Part shown: positions 35,668 through 43,770 of the stretch, in pieces | Layout of the letters: each line of letters starts with the position of its first letter | How positions within the stretch are numbered: position 1 is the first letter of the stretch | Source of the DNA: Chromatocurvus halotolerans | Lineage (GTDB): Bacteria > Pseudomonadota > Gammaproteobacteria > Pseudomonadales > Halieaceae | Length of the DNA: 64,000 nt | Reading direction: 5' to 3' | NCBI RefSeq assembly: GCF_004340525.1 | Contig: NZ_SLWX01000010.1 | Coordinates: forward strand, 62,001-126,000 | Program-made: the position numbers and the translations under genes | Notes under the pieces: model-generated | Databases searched by the model: none | Told to the model about the DNA's origin: nothing | Seen by the model: only the letters and a program-made list of their open reading frames with translations

Positions 35668-37355
35668 GCATGCCCGAGTCCCTCGATCCCCGCTTGCGCA
35701 ATGGTGTTGGACAGCATCGCAGGGGTGATGTCGCGGCGGCAGCAAGGATCTACAAGGCTATCCTCGACCGGGAACCGGAACACTGGCAGGCGCTGCATTA
35801 CCTGGGTCTCGCGCGGCTGCAGCAGGGCCAGCTCAAGGAGGCCGACAGCCTGTTGTCACGCTCTGTCAGCATCGAGCCGCGTAACGCCAATGCCTGGAGC
35901 GATCTGGGCAGTGTCAGGGTGAAGGCCGATGCACCACAGGAGGCTCTGGCTCCCTTCTCAAAAGCGCTCGAACTGTCACCTGAGCATCCCGATGCGCTGA
36001 ATAACATGGCCCGGGCGCTGCGGCTGCTGAGCCGCTTCGACCAGGCGCGACCACTGCTGGAGCGGCTGGTAGCGCTGCAGCCGGGACAGCCTGGGCCCCT
36101 GCGGGCACTTGCCGATGTGCAGACGAAAAGCGGCGATGTCGTGTCGGCGATAGACACCTTTCAGGAAGCCCTGAAAATCGACCCGGACGATCCGCGCATC
36201 CGCCTGGGCCTGGGTGATGCCTGCGAGTCTGCGGGGCGCTTTCGACAGGCGCGGATGCAATACCTTTCCATTCTGCGCCGGGAACCGGAGAGTCCGCTGG
36301 CCCTGTCCCGACTGCTGCAGATGCGCGAGGGTGAAGTGGAGCCGGAGTGGGTCCAGACAGCGCAGCGACTGGCAGAGAGTACCGCCACGCCAGAGGACGG
36401 CCGCATTCGACTGAATATTGCCCTTGGCTATCATGCGGATCGCGCCGGCGAGTACCGCACGGCCTTTCGCCATTTGCGGCGCGGCTACGACGCTCAGGCA
36501 GCGCGCGCACCCTTCGACAGCGACGGCTACAGGCGCGCGATTGACCGGCTGATCGACACCCTGGACCACGCGTTCTTCGCGGAAGCCACGGATTCGGGGC
36601 TCGACTCGCAGCGCCCGGTCTTCGTCGTCGGCATGCCCCGCTCCGGAACCACGCTCACCGAGCAGATCCTCGCCAGCCATTCCCGGGTCGCCGCCGGCGG
36701 TGAGATGTCGATGCTGCTGAAAGTGAGCTACCAGATCGCCGAACTGTCCCGCTCCGGCAAACCCTACCCGGAGGGCCTGCTAACGACCGGACGTGTCTCG
36801 CTACGACGCATGGGCCGGCGCTACCTCGAGGCGCTGGAAAAGGTGTCAGAGAGCGCCGACCGGGTCACCGACAAGCTGCCATTCAATTTCATGCACCTGG
36901 GCGTGATAGCCCTGCTGTTCCCGGGCGCAAAGGTGATTCACTGCCGCCGCCATCCGCTGGACAACTGCCTGTCCTGTTACTTCACCAGCTTCGCCGACCA
37001 GATCCACTTCGCCAATCGGCTCGACACACTGGGACACTACTATCTCGACTATCACCGACTGATGCAGCACTGGCACGACGTACTGCCGATCGAGATTCTG
37101 GATCTGCCGTATGAGAGCATGGTGGAGGACACCGAGGGTCAGGTCCGGAAACTTCTGGACCATTGCGGCCTCGCATGGGAAGACGCCTGCCTCGACTTTC
37201 ATCGCACGGAACGAGGGGTGCGCACCCCCAGCCGGTGGCAGGTGCGACAGCCGATCTACCGAGGCTCAGTGCAGCGCTGGCGCCATTACGAGGAAGAGCT
37301 GGAGCCACTGCGGAAAATCCTGTCCCCCATTCTGCCCGTCGGGGACGCGGCCTGA
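35664..37355 (+). CDS. TPR-containing sulfotransferase (second of three)
   Basis: 563-aa protein. Residues about 1-260 are TPR repeats (for example WQALHYLGLARLQQGQLKEA, NAWSDLGSVRVKADAP, PDALNNMARALRLLSRFD). The sulfotransferase domain starts near 315 with a canonical PAPS loop FVVGMPRSGTTLTEQILA, followed by TDKLPFNFMHLG and the 3'-phosphate motif KVIHCRRHPLDNCLSCYF (about 415). The ATGA overlap with the upstream C69-like gene implies translational coupling. TPRs probably recruit a protein or peptide partner, so a proteinaceous acceptor is possible. A strong hairpin covers its stop codon (37344-37375). Confidence 0.87.
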   Translation: MSMPESLDPRLRNGVGQHRRGDVAAAARIYKAILDREPEHWQALHYLGLARLQQGQLKEADSLLSRSVSIEPRNANAWSDLGSVRVKADAPQEALAPFSKALELSPEHPDALNNMARALRLLSRFDQARPLLERLVALQPGQPGPLRALADVQTKSGDVVSAIDTFQEALKIDPDDPRIRLGLGDACESAGRFRQARMQYLSILRREPESPLALSRLLQMREGEVEPEWVQTAQRLAESTATPEDGRIRLNIALGYHADRAGEYRTAFRHLRRGYDAQAARAPFDSDGYRRAIDRLIDTLDHAFFAEATDSGLDSQRPVFVVGMPRSGTTLTEQILASHSRVAAGGEMSMLLKVSYQIAELSRSGKPYPEGLLTTGRVSLRRMGRRYLEALEKVSESADRVTDKLPFNFMHLGVIALLFPGAKVIHCRRHPLDNCLSCYFTSFADQIHFANRLDTLGHYYLDYHRLMQHWHDVLPIEILDLPYESMVEDTEGQVRKLLDHCGLAWEDACLDFHRTERGVRTPSRWQVRQPIYRGSVQRWRHYEEELEPLRKILSPILPVGDAA

Positions 37356-37375
37356 GTCACATCCCAGGCCGCGTC
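37344..37375. terminator. 11-bp hairpin between convergent sulfotransferase and C69 genes
   Basis: GACGCGGCCTG / CAGGCCGCGTC, perfect 11-bp stem with a 10-base loop. It includes the sulfotransferase stop codon and lies three bases from the end of the convergent gene. No U-tract on either side. Probably a bidirectional barrier or 3' stabiliser. Confidence 0.5.
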
Positions 37376-37377
37376 GG

Positions 37378-38892
37378 TCATTCAACCCGGCAATTCACGT
37401 AGGGACCGTAGCGTGTACCCATCTCGCGGGCATCCGCCGGAACTTCCGTCCCCTCGAGGAGCCTGTGGCGGGCTTCGATGCTGCCAAGCAGAGCGTCACC
37501 CAGCGCCAGCGCGGCCCGCGCACGGGCTGACGAATAATCGTCGATCACCGCCCGCGCCATCGCCGGTTCCCCGGCGTTGAACAGCACCAGTGAGCGGGAC
37601 TCAATCGCGCCAGCCTGCTCGATGCTCTGGTCCTCGAAGGCGGTCAGCGCCTCGGTGACCTCGGGCAGGAATCTGGCCGGCGCGTCACAGGTGTAGTACA
37701 TCAGCCGCTTGAACAGGCGTCCCGCAAATCGCGAGGCTTCCTGCACCGCGAAGTCCGGCCGCACGAAGGTCGATGCCTGCCCCTTGGTCAGATAACGGTG
37801 CTTGCCGAACTCCGGCAGCACCTCGGAACCCGCAATCCAGTAGGGGACGAAGGGTGCCGTCACGGAACCCGTGGGCGCCACCCAGAGCATTTTCAGCTCC
37901 GGGTGTGGATCCTGCTGCCGGATATGTGCCACCTGGCCATAGCCCGCGGCATCCGAGGAAATCAGCGGATCGCGCACCGCATTCATCATCTGCCGCAGGG
38001 TAACACCGCCTTCCATTGCCTGCTGACGCAGCCGCGCCTCGATGATGCGTACGCCTTCGGAGCGGCCTTCACCGTTACCGTAAACCGCGTTGGCGTCGAA
38101 GGGCTCACCGGAATCAGGGTCCCACCAGCCCTGATCCACGGCAAAGGAGATGAAGTTCGCCGACCCCATCCATCCCTCGCGCTCCCGAAAGTCTACCGGC
38201 ACTTCATGGATGTAGCCTGGGTACGACATCCGCACCTCGTCGGAACCCAGGCGCTGTGCAATCCACAGCCCCTGACCACCGGCAAAGTTCAGCACCACCC
38301 AGCCCTCGTTCGCATCCGCGAACAGGTGCGAGTTACCGCCGTAGGTGGAATAGCCGTATTCGTCCATCAACCCGCCGATAATCGTCACCGCCTCACGGGC
38401 ACTGGTAGCGCGCTCCATGGCGATGCGGGAGAGGTCCGAGTAATTGGGACCCCTCTGGGGCTCCGGCGTCATCGCCGCCAGCTCGGGTCGCGAGGGTGCC
38501 CAGATGTCCCGAGCGGCCACCCCGTGCTCGTTCAGTCCACCATTGGTCAGCGGCGGTGGAAATCCTTCGTAATCGGTGTAGTTCATCGTGATGTATTTCG
38601 CCGTCTGTGGGACCTGCGGTATCTCGATGAACTCACCGGGGTAGGTGGCGCGCCCGTCAACGCCGACGGAAATGGTTGCCCCTTCAGGATGCGTGCCGGC
38701 CGGGACGATCTCCAGCCAGTGGCTGGAGACCTCTTCGCCGGTTCCGCCGAGCAGCACGCTGCCGTCGGCAGTGAGGCCACTACCGACGTAGATGCCGTAG
38801 CTGGCTAGCGCCGGTGCCGCGAAGGCCAGCGTAAGCGCGAGGCCGCAGCCAGCACGCAGAATCCGCTGCATATCACTATCCATGCCCATCAT
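37378..38892 (-). CDS. Secreted C69-type Ntn-hydrolase paralogue with Ser at the predicted mature N-terminus
   Basis: 504-aa paralogue of the protein at 34129-35667. The signal peptide (LALTLAFAAPALA) is followed directly by SYGIYVGSGLTADGS, so cleavage after ALA would leave Ser31 at the N-terminus in the place of the Cys nucleophile of C69 enzymes. Shared blocks: GGTGEEVSSHWLEIVP, YITMNYTDYEGFPPPLTNGG, YGGNSHLFADANEGWVVL, VAPTGSVTAPFVPYWIAG. The stop of the TonB receptor gene overlaps its ATG (TGATG), so receptor and hydrolase are co-translated. The likely substrate is a peptide or amide that reaches the periplasm. Confidence 0.78.
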   Translation of the reverse strand: MMGMDSDMQRILRAGCGLALTLAFAAPALASYGIYVGSGLTADGSVLLGGTGEEVSSHWLEIVPAGTHPEGATISVGVDGRATYPGEFIEIPQVPQTAKYITMNYTDYEGFPPPLTNGGLNEHGVAARDIWAPSRPELAAMTPEPQRGPNYSDLSRIAMERATSAREAVTIIGGLMDEYGYSTYGGNSHLFADANEGWVVLNFAGGQGLWIAQRLGSDEVRMSYPGYIHEVPVDFREREGWMGSANFISFAVDQGWWDPDSGEPFDANAVYGNGEGRSEGVRIIEARLRQQAMEGGVTLRQMMNAVRDPLISSDAAGYGQVAHIRQQDPHPELKMLWVAPTGSVTAPFVPYWIAGSEVLPEFGKHRYLTKGQASTFVRPDFAVQEASRFAGRLFKRLMYYTCDAPARFLPEVTEALTAFEDQSIEQAGAIESRSLVLFNAGEPAMARAVIDDYSSARARAALALGDALLGSIEARHRLLEGTEVPADAREMGTRYGPYVNCRVE

Positions 38893-41198
38893 CACATTGT
38901 GTAGCGCAGGCCGACGGTAATGCGCTGCTGATCAATGAACATGATGCCAAAACCGGGATTCCCCTGCTTCGCGACCAGAATGTCCTCGTCGAAGACGTTC
39001 AACCAGTTCGCGTAGATCTGGAAGTTCTGCAAGCGGCCGTCGCGGGGCGCGTAGGATGCATTGAGGTCAAAACGCTCGTGGGCGCCAGCCTCCAGCGCAC
39101 CGAAGCGATTAACGTTGGTCGGACCGTCAATGAAGCTGTAGTCACCGCTGATTTTGAGCGTGGCACCAACCCGAAGACCTGCCATGGGGCCTTCCAGGAA
39201 CTCGTAGGTGCTGATGATGGCGCCCGCGTGCTCCGGCACGGTCCGCGGTGGTGCCGAGCCACTGTTGGGGTCGGTGATATTGATATCGGACCAGGCGTAG
39301 TTCGCGGAGACGTTCCAGCCGGGCAGTATCTCGCCGACGATCTCGGCTTCAAGGCCCGTGGCCTCCTGCGCACCTTCCAGGACCGTGCTGCCGAACCCAC
39401 CGAAGGAGCCGAGGAAGGAACTCGACACCTCGATGTTGGTGATCTCGTAGTCATACAGCGCCAGCGAGGCACCGACCGCGCCGCCGAACATCTCGGTCTT
39501 CAGGCCGATTTCGTGCTGCTCCATCTCCTGCGGCGCGCTCACGTTGTTGCCGTCAGCATCGGTGAAGGTTTGCGGCTCAAAGCCCTCGCTGTAGCTGTAA
39601 TACACCCGCGCGTCGTTGACGAAGCCCCAGTCGTCCAGAATGTCGTAGGTGGCACCAAACCGATAGACCTCCTGCTCGAAACCGACGTTGGTCACCTCCG
39701 GCGGATCGTTCACCACATTGGCATTGATGGGAATGGTGGTGACCGTGTTGTTCTTCTGGTAGAGCACCCCGAACATCAGCCGCAGCCGGTCGGTAGGCTT
39801 GAGAAGCACCTGGGCGCTCAATAGAAGGTCCTCCGTCTCCTCCAGTAGTTCCTGGCGAACACCGAAGACCTCCTTGCGACTGCCCTGGATCGGGTTGAAA
39901 TCCGAACCGTCTGCGAAGCGCGGCTGGCCGTCGTAATCGTCACCGTACATGCCGATAGTGCCAAACCCCTGGAACGCGGAATTCAGCAGCTGGAATCTGT
40001 CCGGGTTTTGGTTATCGCTGTACTCGGCGGCGAGAAAGAACTCGTGGTTCTTGCCCATGAGATCGAAATCGCCACCGAGGGTCTGGCGCAGGGTGAGTTC
40101 CTCACCATCGCGCTCGATGTCGTAGGTATAGATGTAGATCTCGTCGTCACCCAGCGAGTAGGCACCGAAGGGGCCGAACGGATAGAAATAGGACAGGTCC
40201 TCGTCGTACTTGTTCCACGCCACCTGGGTCGTGGAATTCCAGCCGTTGGCGAATTGGTGCTCGAGTTCAAGAATGCCGAAGTGCATATCCAGCGTTTCCC
40301 GGGACTGATCCGGGTGCGAAAAATACCACTGCTCTGGATCCACGTCGGGCAAGGCCAGCGAGCCGTCCGGCTGCTCTATCAGTGCACCACCATCCCAGGG
40401 ATCCATCGTGCGTTCCTGATGGTGCAGGGTTGCGCGGAGCGTCGTCATCGGCGTGATGTCCCAGGCAACGGAGCCCAGCACCATGAACTTCTCGTTGGGA
40501 AAGTCTTCCTGGTTGATGTCGAGCGGCAGATCGAACTCATCGTACTTGACCACGAAGCGACCGGATACAGTGCCGGCATCGTTGAGCGGGCCGCCGATGT
40601 CCAGGGAGTAATTCTGCGTATCGTAGTTGCCAAACTCCACGCCGACTTCCGCGCGCGGGGTTCGCAGCGGCCGCTTCAGGATGGAGTTGATCTCACCGCC
40701 GAAGGAGCCAGTCACGCCGTACAGGACCGTCGCCGGGCCGCGGACAATCTCGATGCGCTCGGCGGCGTAGGACTCGACGGAAGTCAGAATGTTGCCAAAC
40801 AGGATGTTGTTCACGCGGTGGCGGCCATTGAAGATGCCGCGCATCACGATCTGCTCGAAGCCGAAACCGAAGCCGGACCGCTGCACGCCCGGCACCAGGT
40901 CCGTGGCCTCGTAGGCGGAATCGGCGTTGATGGTGTTCATCATCTCCGGCGTGATGACCGTGACCGCCTGGGGGGTGTCGATCAGTTGCATGTCCAGACC
41001 GGTCGCGGTGTTCTGCTCTTCCGGCCGGAACTTGCGCGCGACGCCGCGCACAACGATTTCTTCTATCGTCCCCTGGTTGGCCTGCTGCACGGCTTCCTGT
41101 GCGGACACTCCCGTGCTCGCGGTGCCGGCAGAAACGAGCGCGGTGGACGTGAGAAGTGACTGTAAATAGCGACTGCGTGAAATTGGTCGGCTGGACAT
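38892..41198 (-). CDS. TonB-dependent siderophore-type receptor
   Basis: About 768 aa. Signal peptide (SLLTSTALVSAGTASTGVSA), TonB box EEIVVRGVARK (about residues 45-55), then LIDTPQAVTVITPEMM and RIEIVRGPATVLYG in the plug, a pattern typical of siderophore-type receptors (FhuE/FpvA class). The barrel ends GLRYTM, lacking a C-terminal Phe or Tyr as last residue. ATG at 41198 chosen; 41225 is possible and has GGGGC upstream. It overlaps the C69-like hydrolase, which suggests that the imported ligand is a peptide-like or amide compound. The predicted promoter lies at 41388-41416, leaving a leader of about 180 bases. Confidence 0.9.
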   Translation of the reverse strand: MSSRPISRSRYLQSLLTSTALVSAGTASTGVSAQEAVQQANQGTIEEIVVRGVARKFRPEEQNTATGLDMQLIDTPQAVTVITPEMMNTINADSAYEATDLVPGVQRSGFGFGFEQIVMRGIFNGRHRVNNILFGNILTSVESYAAERIEIVRGPATVLYGVTGSFGGEINSILKRPLRTPRAEVGVEFGNYDTQNYSLDIGGPLNDAGTVSGRFVVKYDEFDLPLDINQEDFPNEKFMVLGSVAWDITPMTTLRATLHHQERTMDPWDGGALIEQPDGSLALPDVDPEQWYFSHPDQSRETLDMHFGILELEHQFANGWNSTTQVAWNKYDEDLSYFYPFGPFGAYSLGDDEIYIYTYDIERDGEELTLRQTLGGDFDLMGKNHEFFLAAEYSDNQNPDRFQLLNSAFQGFGTIGMYGDDYDGQPRFADGSDFNPIQGSRKEVFGVRQELLEETEDLLLSAQVLLKPTDRLRLMFGVLYQKNNTVTTIPINANVVNDPPEVTNVGFEQEVYRFGATYDILDDWGFVNDARVYYSYSEGFEPQTFTDADGNNVSAPQEMEQHEIGLKTEMFGGAVGASLALYDYEITNIEVSSSFLGSFGGFGSTVLEGAQEATGLEAEIVGEILPGWNVSANYAWSDINITDPNSGSAPPRTVPEHAGAIISTYEFLEGPMAGLRVGATLKISGDYSFIDGPTNVNRFGALEAGAHERFDLNASYAPRDGRLQNFQIYANWLNVFDEDILVAKQGNPGFGIMFIDQQRITVGLRYTM

Positions 41199-41375
41199 TG
41201 TCTGAGGACCCTCTGTTGAAAGCATAAAACGCCCCATAAAGACAGCGCCGTCGGACATCGGCGCTTCAATAGCGGCTTGCGAATAGTTGACCTTGTGGAG
41301 TTCGCGGGGGTTCTTCTGGCCGCTTGAAACAACACTACCCTCTGGGCATGAACGCCAGCAGATATTGTTTACACC

Positions 41376-41390
41376 ACTAAAAAATTTAGT
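41376..41390. promoter_or_regulatory. AT-rich palindrome at the TonB receptor promoter
   Basis: ACTAAA-AAA-TTTAGT, a perfect 6-bp inverted repeat in otherwise GC-rich DNA. It overlaps the last bases of the predicted -10 element and the start site of the receptor gene, a position suited to repression. It does not resemble the Fur consensus. Confidence 0.45.
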
Positions 41391-41416
41391 ATACATCATG
41401 TACTTGCGCGAGCCAA
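41388..41416 (-). promoter_or_regulatory. Predicted sigma-70 promoter of the TonB receptor and C69 hydrolase operon
   Basis: The minus strand reads TTGGCT (41416-41411), a 17-base spacer and TATACT (41393-41388). The 41199-41518 interval, which has no gene, holds this promoter, the palindrome at 41376, the hairpin at 41430 and the divergent promoter at 41475. Confidence 0.55.
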
Positions 41417-41429
41417 ATTCAGCGATGCG

Positions 41430-41472
41430 CCACTCTGGGGTCAGTTCCCGGTAGGACCTGGCCCCAGGGTGG
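41430..41472. repeat. 15-bp imperfect hairpin between two divergent promoters
   Basis: CCACTCTGGGGTCAG and CTGGCCCCAGGGTGG form a 15-bp stem with two G-U wobbles on the plus strand and a 13-base loop. It sits between the promoters of the TonB receptor and of the trigger-factor-like gene. The GGGGTCAG core resembles REP-type palindromes, but I see only this copy. Confidence 0.5.
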
Positions 41473-41474
41473 CC

Positions 41475-41483
41475 TGCTATACT
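41475..41483 (+). promoter_or_regulatory. Extended -10 promoter of the trigger-factor-like gene
   Basis: TGCTATACT is an extended -10 element (TG-N-TATACT). Transcription would start near 41490, about 30 bases before the ATG at 41519. No good -35 is visible, as expected for this promoter class; the upstream bases are part of the 41430-41472 hairpin. Confidence 0.5.
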
Positions 41484-41518
41484 GCGCGACATTTCTCACC
41501 GACGCTTCGGAGTTCACC

Positions 41519-42409
41519 ATGGAGCCCGCCCGCATCCTCGCTGAACACACAGACGGCCTGCGCCATGAATACCGGGTAACTCTCGACCCGCAGCAGGTCA
41601 GTGAGGCCGTGGATGCGCAGCTGCGAAGGGCCGGGGCAGGGCTGGCAGTGCCGGGTTTCCGGCCCGGACGCGCCCCGCTTGCGGTCCTGCGCAGCCATCA
41701 CGGCAGGCGCCTGCGTAATGATGTCGTCGACCGCCTTGCCATTGGCGTCGCTCGCCGCCTGATTGCTGAGCGAGGTCTGTCCCCACTCGGCCGCCCGTCC
41801 ATTCACATCGACACTGCCGCGCCGGAAACCTTCGTCCTGACGGTAGAGGTCACGCCCGAAATCACGCTGGGCCACATGGCAGACATCCACATCCATCGGC
41901 TGCAGGTCGAGAATGGCGATGCCGGGAGCAAGGACCTCGCCCAGGAATATGTGCGACGACAGTTGTTCGACGCGCTGATCGCGCAATGCGCCTTTCCGGT
42001 GCCGGGAGACTGGGTCGACACGGAGTATGCGGTGCTGATCGCCGGCTACCGCGATGCGGTTGGCGAGGAACCGGATCCGGCAACCCGCAGTGATCTTGAA
42101 GCCATCGCCGAGCGTCGGATCCGGCTGGCGCTTCTGCTGTCCGAGGTCGCTCGCGGCAATGCGATTGAGGTACCCCGGAGCGAAGTCGAGCAGCGGGTCG
42201 AGCAGATTGCAGACCGCGACCCGGAACACCAGAACGAGATCATCGATTACTACCTGGATCACCCGACCGCCATGGCCGAGCTTCAGTCGCCCCTGCTGGA
42301 GGCGCGGGTCGTGGACTTCATTCTTGAGCACTGCCATATCAGCGAGGAAACGGTGGACGCAGAGCACCTCAGAATGCTGGTGCTAGGTGATACCGCGGAT
42401 GCGTCGTGA
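41519..42409 (+). CDS. Trigger-factor-like chaperone lacking the PPIase domain
   Basis: 296-aa protein. Residues 1-115 match the trigger factor ribosome-binding domain, including its docking signature as GFRPGRAP (about residues 46-53), and VEVTPEITLG at the domain end. From about 140 on the sequence matches the substrate-cradle C-domain (YVRRQLFDALIAQCAFPVP, RRIRLALLLSEVARGN, EIIDYYLDHPTAMAEL). The FKBP-type domain, about 100 residues between them in normal trigger factor (about 430 aa), is absent. Its stop is overlapped by the GTG start of the third TPR-sulfotransferase. Probably a specialised paralogue that hands a client to that enzyme (inference). Confidence 0.8.
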   Translation: MEPARILAEHTDGLRHEYRVTLDPQQVSEAVDAQLRRAGAGLAVPGFRPGRAPLAVLRSHHGRRLRNDVVDRLAIGVARRLIAERGLSPLGRPSIHIDTAAPETFVLTVEVTPEITLGHMADIHIHRLQVENGDAGSKDLAQEYVRRQLFDALIAQCAFPVPGDWVDTEYAVLIAGYRDAVGEEPDPATRSDLEAIAERRIRLALLLSEVARGNAIEVPRSEVEQRVEQIADRDPEHQNEIIDYYLDHPTAMAELQSPLLEARVVDFILEHCHISEETVDAEHLRMLVLGDTADAS

Positions 42410-43770
42410 GTGCCGCTTCAGACCGGCGGACGCTGCTGCAGAAAACCCTGCAGCAGCCGACAAACCCGGCCATCCATGAGCAGCTCGCCCGCGTGTTGCT
42501 CGCGCAGCGGGATTTGACGGCCCTCGCCGCGCTGCAGTCCGTGCTCGATGAACGCTTTGGCGATCACCCTTTCACCCACCTGATTGCCGGCCACGCGGCC
42601 AAGGCACGCGGCGATGCAGACGCTGCCGCGCAGCGCTATCGTCGGGCTCTGGCACTGCAGCCTGCCTCCGGCGAGGCCCAGTACAACCTGGTTGACCTGG
42701 AAGTCGACCTGCAGAGCGCCGAACGCAAGCGCATTGCTGAACTGGCTGAAAGCCCTGCTGGAGATACACTGCCAGCCGCAGACCGCATCAATATTCACTT
42801 TGCGCACGCCCGTCTGCTTGAGCGGGCGGGTGAGGCGGAGCCGGCCTTCGCTCATTACCGGCTCGCCAACGACCTGGCGAAGGCAACGCTTGACGAACGC
42901 GGCATCCGCCACGATGCCGCGAGCGCCGAACGACAGCTGCAAGCCGACCTGAAAAACTGGCGCGCCGGGTTGTTCGAGAACCCCTTGCCGCCTCCCGGCA
43001 TCGATCTGACGCCGGTTTTCGTGACCGGTCTGCCCCGCTCGGGGACCACGCTGGTCGAACAGATTCTCGCCAGCCATCCGCAGGTCTGTGCGGGCGGCGA
43101 ATTGACGCTGGGGCCAGGGGTGCAGCAGGCCTTTCGCCAGCAGCTCGGTATCGGACCTGCCGACCCACTGCCATCGCCCACGGATACGGCGCTGCGCGAA
43201 GCGCTCGCGCGCGCCCGCGAGCAGTATCTGAATGGGTTGTTCGAGCACGGACTGGACGCTCGCTGGGTGGTTGACAAGCTGCCAGCCAATGCAAGGATTT
43301 CCGGCTTTTTACGCCTGCTGTTCCCCGACGCGCCAATTATCCACTGCCGGCGCGCGCCCCAGGCACTGGCCTGGTCGCTGTATGCGGCCAACTTTGCAGC
43401 GCACGAGGCCTGGTACCACGACCTCAATGACATGGCTGGCGTCTTTCAGCGCCACGACCGCTTGATAGCGCACTGGCGAACCCTGCTGCCGCCGCCTTTC
43501 ATCGAGTTGACCTACGAGACACTGGTGCGGGCACCGGACGTGCAGATCCCTCGCCTGCTGGCTGACTGTGGCATTCCTTTCGACGCGGCCACGCTGCAGC
43601 CGGAGTTGCTTGACCGACCGGTCTTCACTGCCAGTCATGCCCAGGTCCGCAGGCCGATCCACAGCGCTGCCATCGCGCGTTGGCGGCCGCAGGCGAAACA
43701 TCTGGTGCAGTTCGCATCAGTCGATGACGCTGAAGAAGCTCAGCCATCCTCATTAAATGCCGAGCGGTGA
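42406..43770 (+). CDS. TPR-containing sulfotransferase (third of three)
   Basis: 454-aa protein: short TPR region (about residues 15-110, for example NPAIHEQLARVLLAQRDL and ARGDADAAAQRYRRALALQP), then a sulfotransferase domain with canonical loop FVTGLPRSGTTLVEQILA (about 200-217), VVDKLPANARISGFL and PIIHCRRAPQALAWSLY (about 305). GTG start overlapping the TGA of the trigger-factor-like gene, so the two are made together. The 3' end overlaps the convergent deacetylase gene by 31 bases. Confidence 0.86.
   Translation: MSAASDRRTLLQKTLQQPTNPAIHEQLARVLLAQRDLTALAALQSVLDERFGDHPFTHLIAGHAAKARGDADAAAQRYRRALALQPASGEAQYNLVDLEVDLQSAERKRIAELAESPAGDTLPAADRINIHFAHARLLERAGEAEPAFAHYRLANDLAKATLDERGIRHDAASAERQLQADLKNWRAGLFENPLPPPGIDLTPVFVTGLPRSGTTLVEQILASHPQVCAGGELTLGPGVQQAFRQQLGIGPADPLPSPTDTALREALARAREQYLNGLFEHGLDARWVVDKLPANARISGFLRLLFPDAPIIHCRRAPQALAWSLYAANFAAHEAWYHDLNDMAGVFQRHDRLIAHWRTLLPPPFIELTYETLVRAPDVQIPRLLADCGIPFDAATLQPELLDRPVFTASHAQVRRPIHSAAIARWRPQAKHLVQFASVDDAEEAQPSSLNAER

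Noticed and set aside
41376-41416. Fur box at the siderophore-type receptor
   Set aside because: The palindrome ACTAAA-AAA-TTTAGT does not resemble GATAATGATAATCATTATC; iron control cannot be claimed from sequence.
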